64,000 nt of DNA, taken from positions 186,001 to 250,000 of the forward strand of contig JAMAHW010000041.1 in assembly GCA_023627715.1 (NCBI GenBank). The letters run 5' to 3'. Each line of letters opens with the position of its first letter. The first letter of the stretch is position 1. A program made the position numbers and the translations under genes. Source of the DNA: Periconia sp. R9002 (Eukaryota; Ascomycota; Dothideomycetes; Pleosporales; Periconiaceae). The notes under the pieces are model-generated. The model ran no database searches. It was not told where the DNA came from and was given only the letters and a program-made list of their open reading frames with translations. This document shows positions 34,164 to 45,374 of this stretch, one piece after another.

Positions 34164-36718
34164 ATGGCGAATCGCTCTGAGCATCTTGATCGCACGCTCA
34201 ACCGACCACAACTTGCTGGTAAGCAGCCTTGTCTTTTTCTCGTAAAGCAACACTGCTCACAACTACTACGCAAGGCATTGGCATATCGGGATGTGTAGGT
34301 GTCGGCGTGTATGTGACGTCCGGCGGGTTAATTACCACTGTTGGATCGCTCGGAGCACCCATTAGTTTCGTCATAGCAGGACTTATCGCAGCGTGCGTAC
34401 AATATACAATCACAGAAATGGTAACAAGTCGTCCTTTGACCGGGGCGCTCATTGATTTACCTCACACGTTCTTGGATCCTGCAGCCGGCTTCGCCGTCGC
34501 CGCACTATATCCGTAAGGGATACACAGAGTATATTGTACTTCGTCTTTTATTGACCTGTTCCAGGCTTGCCAACATCTTTTCAATGGCTGCCTTGACGGC
34601 GCACTCCGCGGAACTGACTGCTTTCCTGAAGGCAAAGCCAGAGAAGCACCCCCCGGGACTGGAGGCTGGCATCAACATCGCCTTCATTGCTTTGACCACA
34701 TTCAGTCACTGTCTCGGTGTAAAAGTGAGTTGTGTTGAGCCTTGCCGAGACTACTTGCTAATATTGCCTCAGTTGTACGGCCGAATTGAACGAGTCAGTT
34801 ATATCGCGTCCCCGAAGATTGCTATTCTAATCTTGCAGGTTGTGATGATCTTCAAACTTTGTCTTTTCGTTCTCGTGTGCGTCATCATGTTGATCATAAA
34901 TGTTGGAGGTACGAGATTAGAGGCGAGGGTGTAATGTATGAGCCTGAGCTAACAAAAACCTACCAGCGGTGGGACAACGTGGAGGGCCTCTCAAAGAATC
35001 TTATAGCGCAAGTAAGTCATTCCAAATTCTGACCTTGACGCATAGTTAACTTCGTTGCAAGACTATACGACGTATGCCTTTCCTCCTGGTTGGATGCCGG
35101 GGGGTTACAGGAGCACCATCAATCAAGTCACCCGACACACTGGCGTCCCGGACACAGAGTTTGGAATTCCTGGCGGCGGTGGCCGGCTTTTTGGATTGGT
35201 GTAAGACAAACCAAACACAAAACGATCGTTCTCTGACAAAACCTTCTAGGACCGCTGTTACCTTTGCTTTATTTTCATGCACAGCGGGTGAGATGATTGC
35301 CATGACCGCCGGCGAAGCGAAGGAGCCGTGGAAAGATGTGCCTGTAGTCATTTCGTTTGTTTATATCATTCAACTTTGTATCATTCCGTTTGTTCTCATG
35401 TCTGGTGCCGCAAATGTCAATTATGCGGACCCTAACCTAGCTACTGTATGGGGAGCTGGGGATGGCGATGGTAAAATGACTGTGTCGCCGTTTGTTGTCG
35501 CTATTCAGACAACTGCAATCGCAGGTGCTTCCAAGGCTTTCAATCTCTTTTTCATCATTACGGCCTACACAGCTGGGTATACTATACCATCTCTACTCCA
35601 TATGTGAAAGCTGACTCGCGTTAGAAATACGGCGCTCTACGTGGCATCGAGAGCGGCTTTCACGCTCGCGCAAACGTATCTCCCCAACCGTTTGGCTGAT
35701 ATATTCGGACACACTAATCCCGGACACACTCCGATTGCTGCCATTCTCCTGTGCGCGTCTTTCGGATTCGTATCACTTGCGGGGCTAAGCAATCACGCTT
35801 TCAACCAGGTCGAGTGCTCCACATTCCAGACTTATACATCTACTTACTATTGTGTAGCCCCGTGAAACGATGTCGGCCTTTTACACTGGGTCAATTGCAT
35901 GTGTGTATATTTGCGAATGCCTGACGTTCCTCAAGTTCAAAGCCGGGTGCGCATGACATTTTCCAATGCACGAAAATAAACACTAACATTCTACAGTCTT
36001 GACAGACTCGAGAAACGAAAGATAGTGAGCAGGAACGAACCGCTTTATATTAAGAAGATGTTCAAGTCGAGATGGCAGCCTTTGCCGGCCTATATCGGAA
36101 TCATCGGCTGCGCTTTTGTTGTTGTATGGTCGGGCATCCCACCGTTGTACATCATATGCGCCAAATCGTCACTGACCGACACCCATCATCTGAAAAGTAA
36201 TTTTGCGCTTGGCTTCGACATATTCGGTGCTTGGATAGGGGTGCGTAATCGCGTTTTCTCGTGCCGTGTCTATGCGCCCGCTAACGACATTACAGCCTTT
36301 TCTATTCGCAACCTTCTACTTCACCTACAAATACATTACACCTCAGTCTGTGAGCGTTGACATACGCGATTTAACATCCGGAGACTATGTCCTCGGGGAT
36401 CTGGATCTTGCCGTGATGGAAGGCCAAAACCCAGAAGAATCAAAGATGCATCCTAATGACCGCCGACTGTCTGAACCCATTACGTCAGTGTTGGATGAAG
36501 ATATGGTTCAGATGTCGCCGGTACATAGAAGTAGCGTCACTCATCAATCTTCTTTCTTCCCTCCAAATGTCTCTGAAGAAGAGATGGATATCGAGGAAAT
36601 GAATGTTCAGGCTCGAAAGGAAGAACGAAAGAAGATTAGGGACATACTGGAGAGTAGGCCATCACGCATGCAGAGATCATTGGCAAGGGAGCTTTGGAGT
36701 TGTGTTATTGCAGACTGA
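34164..36718 (+). CDS. Amino-acid permease (APC superfamily, YAT-like), with one frame break
   Basis: About eleven exons: 34164-34218, 34275-34512, 34565-34724, 34773-34793, 34839-35011, 35046-35200, 35250-35576, 35625-35808, 35858-35946, 35997-36240 and 36296-36718. Twelve-helix APC features are clear: GIGISGCVGVGVYVTSGGL, ALTAHSAELTAF, LYGRIERVVMIFKLCLFVL (across a 45-base intron), CTAGEMIAMTAGEAKEPWKD and TALYVASRAAFTLAQTYLPN. The reading frame changes within exon 5: after INVGG (34908-34910) the good frame resumes one base off as YEIRGEGVMYEPELTKTYQRW. No acceptable intron repairs this, so a one-base loss (mutation or sequence error) is likely. All other junctions keep phase. A plasma-membrane amino-acid importer is expected if the gene is intact. 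Confidence 0.8.
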
Positions 36719-37162
36719 TTGTGCTTTTCAGGCCTGACATTAGAGAATGTAAAAACAATGTTTATGAAAAGTAAGTTGGATTCTCCCAGAAAGAGAGTAG
36801 GCGGTGATTTTCAGTCTGCAGTTGAGTGTTTAATCTGTCGTAAATCCAATTTAGAAAGCACGTGTAATTGATCCTGACTCGTTATATCCAGCTACATACG
36901 GATCGAATGATGGTCTCTTCATGCATGCTTACATCCCACCACAAGCCAAACCCCGACATTCTCCAGGCATATGGAGGCATGGAAGCACTCCCGGCCACCA
37001 TTTAGTCATTATCCAATGCCAAATCTCAACTCCATCTGACATAGCGGGATTGGGTATCCCAAAATTGCAAATGGTATTAACTGCACATCGCTGGTGATAA
37101 CAAAACAGATGAATGGGATGTCGTCACTACGTCTGAGAACTATCATACATTTTGGCAACCCC
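36719..37162. other. Convergent intergenic, nothing notable
   Basis: This is 444 bases between the 3' ends of the permease gene (+) and F-box family 1 copy 2 (-). No tandem array follows this F-box copy. Confidence 0.5.
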
Positions 37163-38731
37163 CTAAAGACCCTCAGAATCCGCGATCCCCTCTTCCAGAT
37201 CAGAATCCACGTCACTCTCCTCCGTAGCTGTGTCCGACGGTGACAAATCCTCATGTTCACCCTCCACCATCTTCGAACCCACTTCATGCTCATCCTTCAT
37301 AAGTTCTCTATGAGTATACCGCCAGGCCTTCTTCAGATTGATCCATGAGTTGCTGTCATCACGGAGAAGGTTCCTCAGCAGTATGGGTATGTGGAGGTCC
37401 CAAACTAGCAATTCAACCCTGGCATATCCTGGTGCTTCATCTAGATCGTCAGGAGAATGACCGAGAGCGTGAAGAAATAGCTTATGCAAAGCCATATTCT
37501 GCATTAATTTGAACAACCCCTGCCATCTAATGGAATTGGAGTTCGCAGATTCTCTAATCAAAATGGCCTGGTCGATATCAATGTTTGTACAATTGTCGCA
37601 TGTGCGTAAAAAGTCAGCAAAAGATATTGCCCCGATCTCAACCTCATCCAATACCAAACGAGTAAGCCTCATATTGACCGGCTGAGCATTGAACGCTTGC
37701 AATTTTGGAAAGGGGACCGTTGGAGAGTGTAGACCCCTCATGCAAAATGTCTCGGGGTCAATGTTGCTCACAAATTCTTCAGTAGCTCTCCTGGAGTCTT
37801 CTTTATGTCCCGCTCCCAAAACGAAGCCTCGAATGAGTGGTGCAACAAGGTTCCATGCGTCGAAAAATTTCGATGTGAGATCAACAGCGGGATTGGGAGT
37901 AATGAAGCGTGCGGACTCCAGATAGCCACGAATAGAGATCACTGCATCCAGGCCAACGTTCCTGATTTTAACCAAACTCGCAATATGGGGAAGGGTTTCT
38001 ATCAAAATCCTTAGGCGATGTGCCAACTGCTCAGGTCTTTCATCATCCCATAAGGGGTGCTGCATAATCTGTAAGTCCTGCTGGATATCGCAGCCCGTGA
38101 GAGTTTTGATTTTGCGTCCTCCTAATATATTCAAGCCTCTGCCTGTATCATAATCACAAAGAATATCATAATCCCAAAGACGGCCTGCATCGAAGACAAT
38201 TATACTCTGCAAATTCGGCATAGCCCACAAGCAATTCATGATTGCTCGGCAATAGGTAGGCGTGACCTCAACACCATTTTTGACGTGACTCGTTGCCTCT
38301 TCTTCTTTTGCACATAACCTGTCGTACTCTTGTTGCAATCCTGGTTCCAAGGGTTGATGGTCCCGGAGCATCCATGTAGCGATAGTAACGTGGGCCACCT
38401 TCTCGGCCAGTCGAGGCATTGATGCAATAGATTGAAGTTTTTCCGTGCTGATTGGATGAACGACAACGCATAGATCTCTGCACAACTCGTCGAAGAAGCT
38501 TTCGTATAGTATTTGCTCAATTTCTCGACACGTCTCTCGAAGGGCACACTTGTCATCGAGGTTCAAGAGCTCGAAAATCATCAAAGTCAATTCAAGTGGT
38601 ATCTTGAGCAGACTATTCATACGAGGGTGTTTTGGTGCGTCGTGGCCGGGCTCCTTCAGGCTTATTTTTTCCACCGAGCGGTCTGGGACACTAATGCCGC
38701 CAAAATTGAGCTCAGATATGTTGCAGTCCAT
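37163..38731 (-). CDS. F-box-like protein, family 1, copy 2
   Basis: A continuous 522-residue frame. I take the ATG at 38731 (MDCNISELNFGG) because the upstream part of the longer frame is promoter-like. The F-box-like start is LLKIPLELTLMIFELLNLD followed by DKCALRETCREIEQILYESF. The rest aligns along its length with the gene at 19481-20973 (WAMPNLQSIIVFD here, WAMPNLKSVTVSD there; shared ALGHSPDDL/ALGHYPDDR). It lacks the intron that copy 1 has before the F-box. The C-terminus is strongly acidic (ESDVDSDLEEGIADSEGL). Substrate adaptor for an SCF ligase is the usual family role, not shown here. Confidence 0.8.
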   Translation of the reverse strand: MDCNISELNFGGISVPDRSVEKISLKEPGHDAPKHPRMNSLLKIPLELTLMIFELLNLDDKCALRETCREIEQILYESFFDELCRDLCVVVHPISTEKLQSIASMPRLAEKVAHVTIATWMLRDHQPLEPGLQQEYDRLCAKEEEATSHVKNGVEVTPTYCRAIMNCLWAMPNLQSIIVFDAGRLWDYDILCDYDTGRGLNILGGRKIKTLTGCDIQQDLQIMQHPLWDDERPEQLAHRLRILIETLPHIASLVKIRNVGLDAVISIRGYLESARFITPNPAVDLTSKFFDAWNLVAPLIRGFVLGAGHKEDSRRATEEFVSNIDPETFCMRGLHSPTVPFPKLQAFNAQPVNMRLTRLVLDEVEIGAISFADFLRTCDNCTNIDIDQAILIRESANSNSIRWQGLFKLMQNMALHKLFLHALGHSPDDLDEAPGYARVELLVWDLHIPILLRNLLRDDSNSWINLKKAWRYTHRELMKDEHEVGSKMVEGEHEDLSPSDTATEESDVDSDLEEGIADSEGL

Positions 38732-39294
38732 GGCTGTGGCGGGCGGTATATGCGGATCGTACGTAGTATAAGAGCAGAATAAGTAGAAGAGACAAAAACG
38801 CGTTGCGGCGTTGCGCGTCGTGTAGGCGCAGATGTTTGCCAAGACGCTAGTGGGATCCTGTGCTCAACTTGAACTGACCAATCATTACTGATACTGTCGA
38901 TGTACACCTTAATGGTTCACTGTTCAGCTTTATAAGCCTACTTAGTAGTGTTTGCAAAGGGATGGGTTTATCTAAACTTCAGCGGTGGCCTGCGCCTCTG
39001 CTTAGGAGGTAAATGCATTGCTCTCACTTACGGAACAAAGGGAGAGAAATGTATTCTGACGTGTTTTGTAGAAGAATTGGCCATGATGCAGGCGAAATAT
39101 CTATGCAACCGAGGTTTACAAACATTTTCATCTCTTGCAAATGCCAATCCAGATGGCTGGGTCGAATGCTTGGCCCTAGTACGCACAGGTCTGAACAACT
39201 GCAAGTTTAGACGGCACGCCAGCCCGTAAGAACAGCTATGCATTGAAATATTCAGAGAGACAATAAAGATACATGGTTTATATATTCTAATCTC
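38732..39294. other. Intergenic, no gene seen
   Basis: This is 563 bases, probably the promoter of F-box copy 2 and the terminator of the cytochrome-domain gene. Short open frames only. Confidence 0.5.
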
Positions 39295-40113
39295 TCAATC
39301 GTCATCATCATCCTCATCGTCGTCGTCGTCGTCATCATCATCTCCTCCTCCAAAAGCGCCCGGCACCGCTGCCACTGCCCTGCTCGAAGCTGCAACAGGT
39401 CCCAAAGCCTTAGCAGCGACTGCCTCAAACTGTGCCGACCTCGCAGCCCCCAGCCTTGCCGTGAATGGTCCAAACCCCCGCTCGTGGAAATCCAAAAACG
39501 CTCCAGCATTCGTCGCGTCCCCAGAAGGATTCTTTTCTGACAGTGCCCAGCCCATAACCGCATTCCCAGATGCGTCAATCTTCGTACCCAGGGTAGGATC
39601 AAGGCAATTCTCGCAAAGGAACGTGAAACTCAAGCTCGTCGCATTTGTGACCACCCCATCAGCAAGCGGGCGAACAGCAAAGGAACCGGTGACTTCAGGC
39701 GGGTTATCTTCATTGGTTGCTTGTCGAAAAGATGCCATGACACCACCACGACCGTCGGGCCATGCCGCGAGTATGAAGTTGCCCTCCATATCGCCTGTGA
39801 GACCGAAGGCACCCCAGCCCCGTCCATTCACCAGCGGGAAGGTCATCTGTCCGATGAAAGAGGTGGAGCTTGCGTTTTGTGGGAGGGCGAAGGCAAATCC
39901 GAAGGAGGTGCGGGCGCCGAAGAATCGTTCCATGGTCAAGCCTGTGGTTTGCTCGACAAAGGGTGCGGAGAACGTGGATGCGGAGGATGTGGGTTTTTCA
40001 GCGGAGGTGAATGTGGATAGTAGGAATGATGCGACGAGTGTTACGAGGAGGATATCGTAGAGTCTGACGAGTAGACGTCGTTGGGAGTGGGCGTTTCGCT
40101 GATCGAGATCCAT
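39295..40113 (-). CDS. Stand-alone CDH-type cytochrome (DOMON/CDH-cyt) domain protein, membrane-anchored or secreted
   Basis: A single exon of 272 residues. Residues about 17-37 are a hydrophobic segment (LYDILLVTLVASFLLSTF) that serves as a signal peptide or anchor. Residues ~50-235 match the b-type cytochrome domain of cellobiose dehydrogenase: FGFAFALPQ, WGAFGLTGDMEGNFILAAWP, GRGGVMASFRQATNEDNPP, PLADGVVTNATSLSFTFLC and VMGWALSEKNP. In CDH this domain passes electrons from the flavin domain to lytic polysaccharide monooxygenases; here no flavin domain follows. The last 17 residues are nearly all Asp after a Gly-rich hinge, from a GAC/GAT repeat. Heme ligands in the family are Met and His; the His in FLDFHERGFG is a candidate. 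Confidence 0.85.
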   Translation of the reverse strand: MDLDQRNAHSQRRLLVRLYDILLVTLVASFLLSTFTSAEKPTSSASTFSAPFVEQTTGLTMERFFGARTSFGFAFALPQNASSTSFIGQMTFPLVNGRGWGAFGLTGDMEGNFILAAWPDGRGGVMASFRQATNEDNPPEVTGSFAVRPLADGVVTNATSLSFTFLCENCLDPTLGTKIDASGNAVMGWALSEKNPSGDATNAGAFLDFHERGFGPFTARLGAARSAQFEAVAAKALGPVAASSRAVAAVPGAFGGGDDDDDDDDDEDDDDD

Positions 40114-41004
40114 AGCTGAGGACTGGGATAATGATATAGATTGGCCCTGAAAGCTATCGATATACTCGCATCAATATTTGTCAATCACCAAAAAAATATG
40201 GAACTATGAATGCGATGAGCGTTGAGTTTTCCAAATGGTGTTCGAACATACCTTTTATACAGTGAACGCAGTGATGGCTTGGCGGTAATCGCAAACGCCT
40301 GAGGCACATCTGCGACGAAAAATGTACGTAAATGGCAGTGCTGGATATTCCGGGAATTCGAAACCGTGGTTCTAATCCCACCAGGAATAGATTGATACTG
40401 AAAATATTCCCTGCCAACCTCCCTATTCCAAGCCGCATGACGGTCTTCGAGTGCCCAAGCATTGTCCAGACTCCATCACAAGCCTCGCAGCCAACCTGAT
40501 ACATCAAGCTGTTTGCTTGGTGGTCTTGTGACAACTTCCGCTCTTGGCCCCACAACGTCTCCGCCCTTGACACCAAGGCATGAATAAACCGATCCCAAGG
40601 CGTAGAAAAGCATGCCCAGCGTTGCCGGAGGTATCGTTTCATGGCGGGGGTGTGGAGTCCTCCGCATGTCGTTCGTGCAAACAGGGATGATCTCTACCGA
40701 TTAATTCTAGACGTTTATATGTTTCAACAATACCAACAAGCAGGTGTAGACGGCTTGGCAAAGGGTAAAACGGCAAGCTTGAGTTTCATAGTATTACACG
40801 AAACATTCTAGCGCGAACCTTCAGTAATCCTTCGCTTACCAAGTTTCAGTATATTGCCCGCGCGTAATTGATATGAATCCATTCGTGTACGTTTAGTTAT
40901 CAAAATGATATGTACTAACAAGCACATTGACCCGAATCGAACATGTTCGACAGTGTAGTATTGCTTCAAGTCTGATCGTAAAAAACACGTAATCCTCAGG
41001 GCGC
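40114..41004. other. Intergenic containing one doubtful frame
   Basis: Apart from the doubtful frame at 40181-40642, this region shows nothing; the left end is the cytochrome-domain gene promoter. Confidence 0.4.
40181..40642 (-). CDS. Hypothetical 153-residue open frame
   Basis: An ATG-led frame starting MKRYLRQRWACFSTPWDRF, with several paired cysteines (GCEACDG, HHCVHC). I recognise no family and see no introns. It lies upstream of and in line with the cytochrome-domain gene. It may be a small lineage-specific gene or a chance frame. Confidence 0.25.
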   Translation of the reverse strand: MKRYLRQRWACFSTPWDRFIHALVSRAETLWGQERKLSQDHQANSLMYQVGCEACDGVWTMLGHSKTVMRLGIGRLAGNIFSINLFLVGLEPRFRIPGISSTAIYVHFSSQMCLRRLRLPPSHHCVHCIKGMFEHHLENSTLIAFIVPYFFGD

Positions 41005-42032
41005 TCAGTAAACCGTGGATTGTCTTCTGTTTGTCCTCTTGAACCCCTCTTGTTTCCCAACGCGTCTTGTATATGTAGGCCCACCGAGTTGTGTTTGAGC
41101 AAAGCGCGTGACTCTCAAGGCTCGTTTGAAACCAATGTTGTTCCACTCAACGAGGGAATCGCCGCTTTCTTCCACGACATCGAAAACCCTAGCAGCGATC
41201 TCGGTCGCGAGGTCTTCTTCCGGCCCGTCCGGTTCCAATTTCTTGTTCAGACGAGCGCTGAATTCTTCCAGTTTGTCGAAGATCACTTCATCATGGGGAT
41301 TCTCTTCTGATATTTCGCGCTGCACAAAATAAACAGTGCTCACCTTCTCATCCGCGAGCATTTGTACAACAAACCATGTTGCAGTTTGCGCAACGAACTG
41401 TCCGCCCTGGATGACACTGGGAACCTCTAGCGCGACTGTATTGAGTGAGTTGCAACTTTGCTGAAGATCATCTGTAAAAACACATCTAAAGCCATACGGA
41501 TCCCAGGCATCTATAACGCTCCTTCCGAATCCACGTTGGCGAGGGATGACGACGTTGCGAATGTATGGTGACAAGCACTTCGGAACGCCCCTGAGGAACT
41601 CATGTGCAAATTCGATTCTCTGGGGGAGAACAAAGCGACTGCGGGAGCAGATGCCCAGGAATGTAGGAGAAGGCGATGACACGCGATCGATGTGTTTGTT
41701 AGATCCAAGCATGTCGTGCCAGATTGGTCGAAGTCGACGTAAGAGGTCCTGAGTCTCTGTCCTGATATCTTTCGACACAAAAAGTAGAGGGGTAGAGGTG
41801 ATGAGTGTGAAATCAAGGGGTGTAGCCATGGTGTTCAGATCTGCACATCCTTAGCAACTAGGTAGCGCGCAATTATCATTTGCTCCCCTTTCGAAAAGCT
41901 CATTATGGAAAATGAGGATAGCTTGTTCTTACCGGTGCTCACAACGAGAAAATCCGCTCTGGGCTCCATGGCATACTCGTATATACGATCGCGCAGCTCT
42001 CGTGGAAGAGAGCGCAAACGGAAACTGGTCAT
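41005..42032 (-). CDS. Fungal F-box-like/2EXR-type hypothetical protein
   Basis: Exons 41933-42032 and 41005-41840 (92-base intron) give 311 residues. The start MTSFRLRSLPRELRDRIYEY is typical of a large fungal group of short proteins with an LP-E-LRDRIY-x-A helix, related to F-box starts. After the splice comes DLNTMATPLDFTLITSTPLLFVSKDIRTE. The rest is mixed alpha/beta without a motif I can name. It does not belong to either of the two duplicated F-box families in this window. An in-frame stop sits directly before the chosen ATG, which supports the start. Confidence 0.65.
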
Positions 42033-43037
42033 TTAGCCAAGCCGATCGCATGGGGTGGTGTTCGACGTACTGCCCAGTACTGGCTGTGGATAGGGTTGTA
42101 CTATCACTCATCTTGGGTACTTCTTAGCCGGTTCTGCGTGTAGATTAAAAGCGACGTTGCAACTTTTAACTTTCTCCTACATAGATAAGTGAGTTAGCAC
42201 GTGTGGCTGTGCAACCTTGGCGTAGTTATGCTTATTTCGGAATAGTCACCATGAACCACAACCGACAACCTTACAACATTTTGGTCGTCTGAGGTAACTT
42301 TTAAATTTGGAATTGACCAAAACAGAGATGGAGTGAATCCAAATGGTGGTTTTCGAGTTCTAAACGGCAGATTTGGAGACCCAATGCAAAAGTATGTGAA
42401 GACTGAAGGTACTTTAACACTGAAAGGTACTTTAACATTGGCAACGTCACTGGTTTCCTCACACCCATCAATACAACACAGACATCCAACACGGAATTGA
42501 AATCTGATTTAGAAAAGACCTTTGATTTAGTCAACGGAAGCCTCAATCGCGAATTATCATTCTTTCATTATTTTTCCGCCGTTTTGGAATACGCGACGAA
42601 GCTATTTCAGCTCATTTACCTTCACAATAGTATGCCGCAACTGCACGCTGAGCTCAGCTCTTCCCTCCCACATCACATATAATACAATAAATCAATCACA
42701 ATCGGCAGAATATCAACAGAAAGACAAAAATTGCCACCTTCTGACTCACCGGAGAACTCAAATGGACACAAAGTCCTACAAGACAACTGAAACCTGACTG
42801 CTCTGTATACCACATCCTCGTTAGCAACAAAAAAAAAAGACTTGATTCGACCTACTTGAACCACTCGTTAAACAAAATGAGCAAGCTTTGGATTAAGTTT
42901 TGCGGTAGGTAGTTGCTGTATATTCATATATTCATCGGCGAGACATAATCACAGTTTTCTTTTCGGTCGAGAGATGTACATCACAATGACAGTAGGGGCG
43001 CAATAATGAGTAATTGATTGATTGACTATGGATTGCT
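42033..43037. other. Intergenic, nothing recognised
   Basis: About 1.0 kb between the F-box-like gene promoter and the left repeat array. Short frames show no family resemblance. Confidence 0.4.
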
Positions 43038-43310
43038 GATAACTCAATGAAGAGCAATAGACTCAATGAAGAGCAGTAGACTCAATGAAGAGCAATAGAC
43101 CCAATGAAGAGCAATAGACCCAATGAAGAGCAACAGACTCATCGAAGAGAAAGAGGCTTATGAAAAAGCGAGGGGCTCATTAAAGAGCATGGAACTCAAT
43201 AAAGGGTATAGAACTCAATGAAGAGCAGGGAACTCAATGAAGAGCAGGGAACTCAATGAAGAGCAGGGAACTCAATGAAGAGCAGGGAACTCAATGAAGA
43301 GCAGCACTCT
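43038..43310. repeat. Left outer minisatellite (about 19-base unit)
   Basis: More than a dozen tandem units of the form ACTCAATGAAGAGCAGGGA, with CTC-N6-GAG conserved inside each. The inner edge (43315-43460) and this array reappear in reverse complement at 47338-47645, making this an arm of a large inverted repeat. Confidence 0.9.
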
Positions 43311-43469
43311 TGTATAATTAAGCTGTGTTAGTAGTATGCTTACGGATTAGCAATCACACTTTTTTCTTATCGAGTGCACCACAACTAAAATTAAAGACAT
43401 ACAGTGAATATCTAAATTAGTAGACTACCTAGGTATTTATTGTTGAAAAACTCAAGCCAAGGGCATTGT

Positions 43470-43880
43470 TGGGAGCAATGGACCGTGAATCGTCAACAGG
43501 CTCGTTGGTGAGCAATGGATTGGACCGTGGATGGTTAATGAGATCGTTAGTGAGCAAGGGGACCGTGGATGGTCAATGTGATCGTTAGTGAACAAGGGAC
43601 CGTTAGTGAATGGTCAATGAGCTCGTGGGTGAGCAAGGCGACCGTGGATGGTCAATGTGCTCGTTGGTGAGCAAGGCGACCGTAGATGGTCAATGTGCTC
43701 GTTGGTGAGCAAGGCGACCGTAGATGGTCAATGTGCTCGTTGGTGAGCAATGGATTGGACCGTGGATGGTCAATGTGCTCGTTGGTGAGCAATGGATTGG
43801 ACCGTGGATGGTTAATGTGCTCGTTGGTGAGCAATGGATTGGACCGTGGATGGTCAATGTGCTTGTCGATGAGTGAGGTA
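43470..43880. repeat. Left inner minisatellite (about 35-42 base unit)
   Basis: The tandem unit carries two small inverted repeats: GCTC-GTTGGT-GAGC and GACC-GTGGAT-GGTC. It ends a few bases beyond the stop of the family D gene, so it lies in that gene's 3' flank. Its reverse complement form recurs at 46960-47190. A 77-codon frame through it merely translates the repeat. Confidence 0.9.
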
Positions 43881-43885
43881 CTCAA

Positions 43886-44760
43886 TTAAAACCAGGAGGA
43901 AAAGGTAGAATAAAGGGCTCGTGGAGTCACGAGCGAGGACGATACACGCCTATTATGTATCCGGCGCGACCTCCAGATCATCTTCTGGCCGAAGCACAGA
44001 AGACGCCGAAGCGACATTCGGATTAACACGCGGATTTTCCCTCGCTCGACGTAGGACTTTTTCGTCGATATCCAGTGGATCTCCCTTGATCGGCGTAGGA
44101 CTTTTTCGTCGATATCCAGTGGATTCTCCCTTGATCGGCGTAGGACTTTTTCGTCGATATCCAGTGGATTTTCCCTTGATCGGCGTAGGACTTTTTCGTC
44201 GATATCAAGCGGGGTTGCCTCCATTAGCTTGTCAAGCGACGTATTTTGGTCGATGGGACGAGGAGTTGCCCTCAGTCGATCTTCGAGCGCCCTGTTTCGG
44301 TCGATGGGACGGGGAGTTGCCCTCATTCGATCTTCGAGCGCCCTGTTTCGATCTTCGAGCGCCCTGTTTTGGTGAGAGGGGTGAGTTCGACTCTCTTGCC
44401 GGCTGTTGTTGGGCCGATCTTGGGGATGGTTTGGACCAAGTCGTAGGTTTTCGACTTCTTGCTCTAGTCTTGCTACTCTAGCTTCCATCTCGCTATTGTT
44501 TTGTATGGTTTGAGCCAGGGTTGGGTTGTTTATGATTGTGACAGGGTTTCCCGCGGTGATGATGAGTGTTATTGGAGTGCCTGACGGGATCAGGTAACGG
44601 CCGGGTAGTAACGGCAAGGCGCCTAAATTTTGTCGGTTTTGCACATTATCCTGTGCCTGGAGGATGTTAGCGCCAGTGTATCAGTATCATACGGCCGTAG
44701 ACTTACATTGGAGGCTTGTTGAAGGAATGGAGGATTGATTCCGGGTGTTGTATTCGCCAT
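43886..44760 (-). CDS. Low-complexity repeat protein, family D, copy 2 (C-terminus frameshifted)
   Basis: Exons 44707-44760 and 43886-44656 (50-base intron) give 274 residues as the frame stands. The N-terminus is MANTTPGINPPFLQQASN, with the intron after AAT in phase 0 as in the 27.5 kb paralogue. Then come a hydrophobic stretch (PSGTPITLIITAGNPVTIIN), a coiled coil (MEARVARLEQEVENLRL) and RALEDR repeats. Near the end are four 45-base repeats encoding NPLDIDEKVLRRSRE. One copy (44071 side) has lost a T, so the end reads out of frame. In the undisturbed frame the protein would end RPEDDLEVAPDT with TAA at 43953-43955, close to the paralogue's ending. Confidence 0.65.
44036..44205 (-). repeat. 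In-gene 45-base tandem repeat with one 44-base copy
   Basis: Four near-identical copies inside the family D gene. Units of 45 bases keep the frame; the junction at about 44070 reads GGATCTCCC where the others read GGATTCTCCC or GGATTTTCCC. Confidence 0.9.
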
Positions 44761-45374
44761 TTTGAAACTGGTAGCGAATTTGACAATGGTGATTTGGTGA
44801 TCAAAGGTTGTGGGCTACGCCTTGAGGTGTTTCGCGCCTTGCGACTGGCACGCTAGTCTATTTTAGGATCTTGGCGCACTGAGCATCAATCTAGGAGCAA
44901 TTGACTCATACGTACAGGGTAGGCGGTGTGTCTGTGGTCTCCTTGTATAGTAACGAATAATATGTCTTTATTTACTTCATTGGTTCTCCTCAAAAGCTGA
45001 CGGTCACCATTTGCTGACTGCCCATTCAAACTAACACTGATTTCAACGGGCGTACATGTCAACTGGTGCCTTGTATGGATAAATCGAGATATTGAGAAGC
45101 ACTAGTTGGGCAAAATGTAGTATTTAATCAAGAGTCTTGTATTCAGTTCCTATTTACTTATATGTATGTTCAAAGGCGTGGGGGTGTGAAGCAGATAATT
45201 GATAGTCATGTGGCCTTGCACATTCACCTTTGCACTGGCAGCACTGCTATGGGCACATGTGTGTAAGAAGAGGCGCTAGCTTCTTGGCAGCCTCCACGCA
45301 ACTTGACGAATTTCCTCGTCTCTCCTTCCCTCCACATACACACATCCCATTCCTTTGCGCCACCACAGCTCACC
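44761..45374. promoter_or_regulatory. Divergent promoter region at the centre of the inverted unit
   Basis: This is 614 bases between the start codons of the family D gene (-) and the chimeric gene (+), and the likely promoter of both. No conserved site is claimed. Confidence 0.4.

Noticed and set aside
43652..43885. 77-codon frame of NEHIDHPRSNPLLT repeats
   Set aside because: It only translates the minisatellite, starts and ends with it, and has no flanking gene structure.
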